NCBI GenBank assembly: GCA_946481225.1
Contig: CAMLNJ010000001.1
Location: 1-23,796 of the forward strand
From: an uncultured Verrucomicrobiota bacterium
Lineage (GTDB): Bacteria; Verrucomicrobiota; Verrucomicrobiae; Opitutales; Opitutaceae
DNA: 23,796 bases
Reading direction: 5' to 3'
In this document: in pieces, positions 20,438 through 23,796 of the stretch
How positions within the stretch are numbered: position 1 is the stretch's first letter
Layout of the letters: each line of letters starts with the position of its first letter
Notes under the pieces: generated by a model
What the model was told of the DNA's origin: nothing
Database searches by the model: none
What the model saw: only the letters and a program-made list of their open reading frames with translations
Made by a program: the position numbers and the translations under genes

Positions 20438-23034
20438 GACGCGGGGAGCTTTTCCAGGCGTTCCCGGGCGACGGCGGTCTCGGGACGGTTTTGGACGCGC
20501 GGGTTGCGGAGCATCTCGCGGTAGGTGGTGGCGGCCTCGGCGGGTTTGCCGAGTTTTTCAAAGGCCTCGGCGCTGGCGAGGTAGGCCTTGGCGACCCATT
20601 CGGGATATCGGCCCTGGCTGACGAAGACGCGCTGGAAGAAGGCGACGCCTTTCGGAATATCTCCCTGGCGGACGGCGATCAGGCCGAGGTGGTGAAGGCT
20701 GACGGCGGTCGCCTCCCCGCGCCACTGCTTGGTGGCGGCGACGCTTTCGAAGAGCTTGGCGGCCTCGTCGAAGCGGCCGAGTTCGAAGAGGGCGCGGGCT
20801 TTGCCCACGGTGGCCTCGCGGAGGCGGTGCCGGGCGCCGGCGAGGTTGACGGCGTCCTCGTAGTTTTTGAGCGCGGAGGCGGCGTCCCCGGAGGCGAGGG
20901 CGATGTCGCCGAGGCCGGTGTAGGCGTAATCTCGATACGGAGAGGACGGGAAGCGCCTTTGGAGCGCGGAGAAAAAGCCGCCGGCGCGTTCGCGGTCGCC
21001 GGATTGAAGGAGGGCTTCGCCGGCCTCGGCGAGGAGGGCGGGGCTGAGTTGGTCCGGGGGCGTCTGGCGTCCGACGGAGGCGAGGATGCGGGCGGCCTCG
21101 TCGGGTTTGCGGGTGAGACGAAGGAATTGGGATTCGTAGTAGCGCAGGCGGGCGTCGACGAGCGGCGGCGGGGTGGCGCCGAGCCCGAGTCGTCGGCGCA
21201 GAGTGTCCGAGGGGGATGCGGGGGCCTCGCCGCCGTCGGCGGGACGGCGCTGGCGGGCGGTGATCTGGGCCATGAGGGCGAGGACGTTCTCGACGTCTTC
21301 GCGGGCGGCGTCTTCGAGCGAGGGGCCGATGCGGTCGGCGAGGTATTCGAGGGCCTGTTCCGGACGGCCGGCGCGGGCCTCGGCGCGGGCGACCCAGTAG
21401 AGCCAGCCGAGGGCGAGGGGGCTGTCGGGCTGGCGTTGCAACTGGGTCTTGAAGAGCTCGCCGAGCCGGGCCCAGTCCTTCTTCGCCTCGAGGAGGCGGG
21501 CGGCCTCGTCGAGGGTGTAGGCGAGGACATCGTCGGTGACGGCGGCGCTGGCCGCGCGGAGGTAGGACTCGAGGGCGCGGTCCTCGCGTTGGAGGGTCTT
21601 GAGCACGTCGCCCTTGAGGGAAAGGACCTCGGCGAGCATCGCGTCGGTGGGGAAGCGTTTTTCCCAATCGGTGCAGGCGACGAGCGCCTCGTCGTGTTCC
21701 TGAAAGGCGAACTTGCAGACGGCCAGCCGGTAATAGGCGTCGGGCAGGTAGGTGCTCGACGGGCGGTCCTTGGCGAAGGCCTGGAGGGACTTCTCGGCCT
21801 TGGCGTAGCGTTCGGCGTCGGAGGTGTCGAGGAACCAGGTGAGCGCGGAGCGGTAGGCGGCGTTTTCCGCCCACTCGCCCAGGGGAAATTCGCGGACATA
21901 GCGGTCGAGCATGTCGCGGGCGCCGGCCCAATCGCGGCGGGTGAAGCGCACGAGGCCCAGTTGAAACAGCACGCGTTCGCGGAGCTTGCCCTGGCTCTTT
22001 TCGACGGCCGATCCGAAGAAACTTTCCGCGTCGGACGTTTGTTGCCGGTCGAGCGCGATCTGTCCGCCGAGGATGGCGATCTCGGGCGCGAGCGGATGGT
22101 CGGGGAAGGTGTCGAGGAAGCGCCGGCTGAGGGCGAAGGCGTCGGCGGGCCGCCCGGCTTGCTTGCGGGCGAGGACAAGGCCGTGAAGGGCGTAGGCGCG
22201 GTCGGGGGACTCGGGGAAGCGCGCGAGGATCTCCTCGTAGAGGACGACGGCCTCCCACGGTTCGTCGAGCTCGAGATGGCAGCGGGCCTGCCGGAGGAGG
22301 CGGGGAAGGTCGAAGGCGGGCTGCTTCTCGACCTGGTCGAGGACGGCGCGGGCGGTCTCGATGCGGGAAGCCAGCGCGTCGCGGTGGGCGAGCTGGGCGC
22401 CCGTGGCGCCGAGCTCTCCCGCGAGCGCGGCGCGGCGGTGCAGTTGGTCGAGCTCTTGGACGCGGCGCGCCTGGTCGGCGAGAACCTCGGTCCGACCGGG
22501 AGCGGTCTGAAGGAGGTCGAGAGCGATCGCGAAGCGCCGCTCGGCGAGCAGAGCGTCGGCGATTTCGACCGCGAGCCCCGTAAGGGCGGCATAGTTGTCG
22601 ATGCCGCGGGCGCCGCCCTCGATGGTGCGCAGGGCCCGGAGGGTTTGCAGGGTTTCGTCGACGCGGCCGGCCTTCAGGAGGGCCTGGGCGAGGCCGAAGC
22701 GGGCGTTGTCGATCTGCTCGCCGACCGGGTAGAGACGGATGTAGTCGCGGAAGGCCTCGGCGGCGGCCGCGGCGTCGCCGTTGAGCAGCCTGGCGCTGGC
22801 GAGGGTGAAATGGACCGAGTCGAGGCCGGGGCCGGGCTGGGCGACTTTCACCAGCTCCTCGAAGCGGGCTATCGCAGAGGCGTAGTCCTTCGATGAATAC
22901 GCGAAGGCGCCTTCCTTGAAGAGCTCGTCGGGGGACCGGGGGGCCGCGTGGACGACGGCGGCGAGGCCGGCGATGGCCGCGAGCAGGCGGAGGGGCCGGT
23001 TGGGCGACAGGCGGCGCGGGTCGGGCTGGGGCAT
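20434..23034 (-). CDS. Large exported tetratricopeptide-repeat protein, first gene of the ExbB/ExbD operon
   Basis: The protein has 866 residues and a signal peptide of about 30 residues (LRLLAAIAGLAAVVHA). The mature part is made almost wholly of TPR-like helical pairs, for example DYASAIARFEELVKVAQP, GDAAAAAEAFRDYIRLYP, EPWEAVVLYEEILARFPESP, GDAASALKNYEDAVNLAG and GKPAEAATTYREMLRN. The spacing and the ARFPESP/RRFPSSPY endings resemble outer-membrane-assembly and Tol-associated TPR proteins such as YbgF/BamD, but the protein is several times longer. There is no lipobox Cys at the signal end. It is likely a periplasmic scaffold that links the ExbB/ExbD motor to other envelope proteins. A candidate promoter lies 32 bases upstream of the ATG. 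The Shine-Dalgarno is absent (context GCCAAATG). Confidence 0.88.
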   Translation of the reverse strand: MPQPDPRRLSPNRPLRLLAAIAGLAAVVHAAPRSPDELFKEGAFAYSSKDYASAIARFEELVKVAQPGPGLDSVHFTLASARLLNGDAAAAAEAFRDYIRLYPVGEQIDNARFGLAQALLKAGRVDETLQTLRALRTIEGGARGIDNYAALTGLAVEIADALLAERRFAIALDLLQTAPGRTEVLADQARRVQELDQLHRRAALAGELGATGAQLAHRDALASRIETARAVLDQVEKQPAFDLPRLLRQARCHLELDEPWEAVVLYEEILARFPESPDRAYALHGLVLARKQAGRPADAFALSRRFLDTFPDHPLAPEIAILGGQIALDRQQTSDAESFFGSAVEKSQGKLRERVLFQLGLVRFTRRDWAGARDMLDRYVREFPLGEWAENAAYRSALTWFLDTSDAERYAKAEKSLQAFAKDRPSSTYLPDAYYRLAVCKFAFQEHDEALVACTDWEKRFPTDAMLAEVLSLKGDVLKTLQREDRALESYLRAASAAVTDDVLAYTLDEAARLLEAKKDWARLGELFKTQLQRQPDSPLALGWLYWVARAEARAGRPEQALEYLADRIGPSLEDAAREDVENVLALMAQITARQRRPADGGEAPASPSDTLRRRLGLGATPPPLVDARLRYYESQFLRLTRKPDEAARILASVGRQTPPDQLSPALLAEAGEALLQSGDRERAGGFFSALQRRFPSSPYRDYAYTGLGDIALASGDAASALKNYEDAVNLAGARHRLREATVGKARALFELGRFDEAAKLFESVAATKQWRGEATAVSLHHLGLIAVRQGDIPKGVAFFQRVFVSQGRYPEWVAKAYLASAEAFEKLGKPAEAATTYREMLRNPRVQNRPETAVARERLEKLPAS

Positions 23035-23065
23035 TTGGCTGTCGGGGACGCGGCTTGCGCCGCAG

Positions 23066-23093
23066 ATTATCGTCGGGATGACCCTGAAATCAA
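23066..23093 (-). promoter_or_regulatory. Candidate sigma-70-type promoter of the TPR/ExbB/ExbD operon
   Basis: On the minus strand TTGATT (23093-23088) and GATAAT (23071-23066) are separated by 16 bases. GATAAT matches the -10 consensus at five of six positions and TTGATT matches the -35 at four. Transcription would begin about 25 bases before the ATG at 23034. Confidence 0.45.
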
Positions 23094-23172
23094 TCGACCG
23101 CGCGACGCCGTGGAACTCGTCGATTCAGGGCGTGGGGCGGGGGGACTCGCCTCGTTTTGTTCGATGGGGGCC

Positions 23173-23796
23173 TCAGCGAGTGACGAGAATGCGGTAGAAG
23201 CGGCGGGGCTCGGCGGGGTCGTAGGGAGTTTCGAATATGATCGGCGCGCCGTCGCCGAAGACGGGGTCGCCGACGTCCAGCCAAGATCCGGAGGCGAGGT
23301 CGGTGCTGGTCTGGAGCCGGTAATTGTGGCCGGGCACGGAGGTGGCGGTGGTGAGTCTGGCCATGGAGGGATCTTCGCCGGAGGCCGGGATGATCACGAA
23401 GGCCGGCGTGGCGGACTCCGCCTCGCCGAGCAGAGCGGAGTCGGGCGTGGCGGCGAGCTCGGCGGAGAAGGGGCTTTCGTAGACGGAGTTTCCCGCCGAG
23501 ACGACGTAGTAGTAGGTCGCGCCGTAGCCGAGGTCGGAGTGGGTCTGGCTGGTGGCCGGAAGGCCGCTTGAGAGCGTGGCGGCGTAGGGGCCGCCGCTCG
23601 TGGTGGCGTATTTGACTGTGTAGCGCGTGGCGTTGGGAACGGCGCTCCACGAGAGGTCGAGCGAAAGCGGGCCCGGGGTGGCGACGAGGTTTTGCGGAGC
23701 CGCGAGGGGCGAGGCGTGGAGCGCGATCTCGGAGGCGCCCAGCGCCCGGCTGTAGAGGCGGAAGTCGTCGAGGGCCGCGTTGAGGTAGGGGTCGTT
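23173..23796 (-). CDS. Multidomain LamG/Fn3 protein, C-terminal part (5' partial)
   Basis: The frame is open from the window edge to a TGA at 23173-23175, giving 207 residues. The first residues NDPYLNAALDDFRLYSRAL are the last strands of a LamG/concanavalin-like module and match FNDPYLNGAVDDFQIIAQAL of the esterase-like protein. An Fn3 domain follows (about 30-118: LSLDLSWSAVPNATRYTVKY to GATYYYVVSAGN). The C-terminal beta domain ends with YRLQTSTDLASGSWLDVG and RRFYRILVTR, the same tail type as the RRFYRIVIP end of the esterase-like protein. It is a secreted protein whose catalytic part lies outside the window. It is on the same strand as the ExbB/ExbD operon, 138 bases upstream of it. Confidence 0.85.
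   Translation of the reverse strand, partial: NDPYLNAALDDFRLYSRALGASEIALHASPLAAPQNLVATPGPLSLDLSWSAVPNATRYTVKYATTSGGPYAATLSSGLPATSQTHSDLGYGATYYYVVSAGNSVYESPFSAELAATPDSALLGEAESATPAFVIIPASGEDPSMARLTTATSVPGHNYRLQTSTDLASGSWLDVGDPVFGDGAPIIFETPYDPAEPRRFYRILVTR

Noticed and set aside
18285..20561. A 758-codon minus-strand frame across the ExbB/ExbD genes.
   Set aside because: It is an Arg/Pro/Ala-rich shadow overlapping four genes with clear family signatures in other frames.

Overview
The window looks like chromosomal DNA of a GC-rich Gram-negative bacterium, most plausibly Verrucomicrobiota, family Opitutaceae. This is inferred from content, not from a marker gene: a PEP-CTERM protein with autotransporter-type strand repeats, a LacI-type regulator, very large secreted multi-module carbohydrate-active proteins built from Fn3, LamG, F5/8C and ricin-B modules, a signal-peptide-bearing ExbB in a TPR/ExbB/ExbD/ExbD operon, and intergenic palindromic repeats. 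No tRNA, rRNA, CRISPR array or transposase gene was seen.

Layout. Positions 1-384 (+) hold the end of a NarL/LuxR-type response regulator. Positions 596-1702 (+) encode a LacI-type repressor. Positions 2285-3352 (+) encode a D-2-hydroxyacid dehydrogenase, preceded by a leader with a small ORF and a terminator-like hairpin. Positions 3768-5912 (+) encode a PEP-CTERM surface protein whose reading frame runs through its own terminator, apparently because the stop codon was lost. Positions 5859-6517 are a gene-free junction filled with palindromic repeats. Three large secreted proteins follow on the minus strand: an alginate-lyase-like multidomain protein (12581-16051), a GH43-like beta-propeller protein (10727-12379) and an esterase-like multidomain protein (6518-10663). 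A decayed fragment of a second lyase lies just upstream of the intact one (about 16055-16267). A compact minus-strand operon (23034 down to 16617) encodes a large TPR protein, a small periplasmic TPR-like protein, ExbB, two ExbD proteins and a membrane-anchored PA14-like protein. The window ends inside another LamG/Fn3 protein (23173-23796, minus).

How the genes fit together (inference). The three secreted proteins look like a set for attacking an acidic, possibly acylated polysaccharide: a lyase, a propeller glycosidase and an esterase. The nearby LacI-type regulator and dehydrogenase could control and process a released sugar acid, but nothing in the sequence proves that link. The ExbB/ExbD operon should be a proton-driven inner-membrane motor coupled to the periplasm or outer membrane. 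It carries no TonB-like gene, and a PA14-like protein with one N-terminal membrane anchor sits where tonB would be expected.

Non-coding content is notable. Two copies of a roughly 160-bp element with long terminal inverted repeats are each followed by the same type of GC hairpin, and two further palindromic elements are present. Most genes lack a well-placed Shine-Dalgarno sequence, and several starts are preceded by a CCCC run. Many long open frames inside the high-GC genes are antisense or shifted shadows and were left out.
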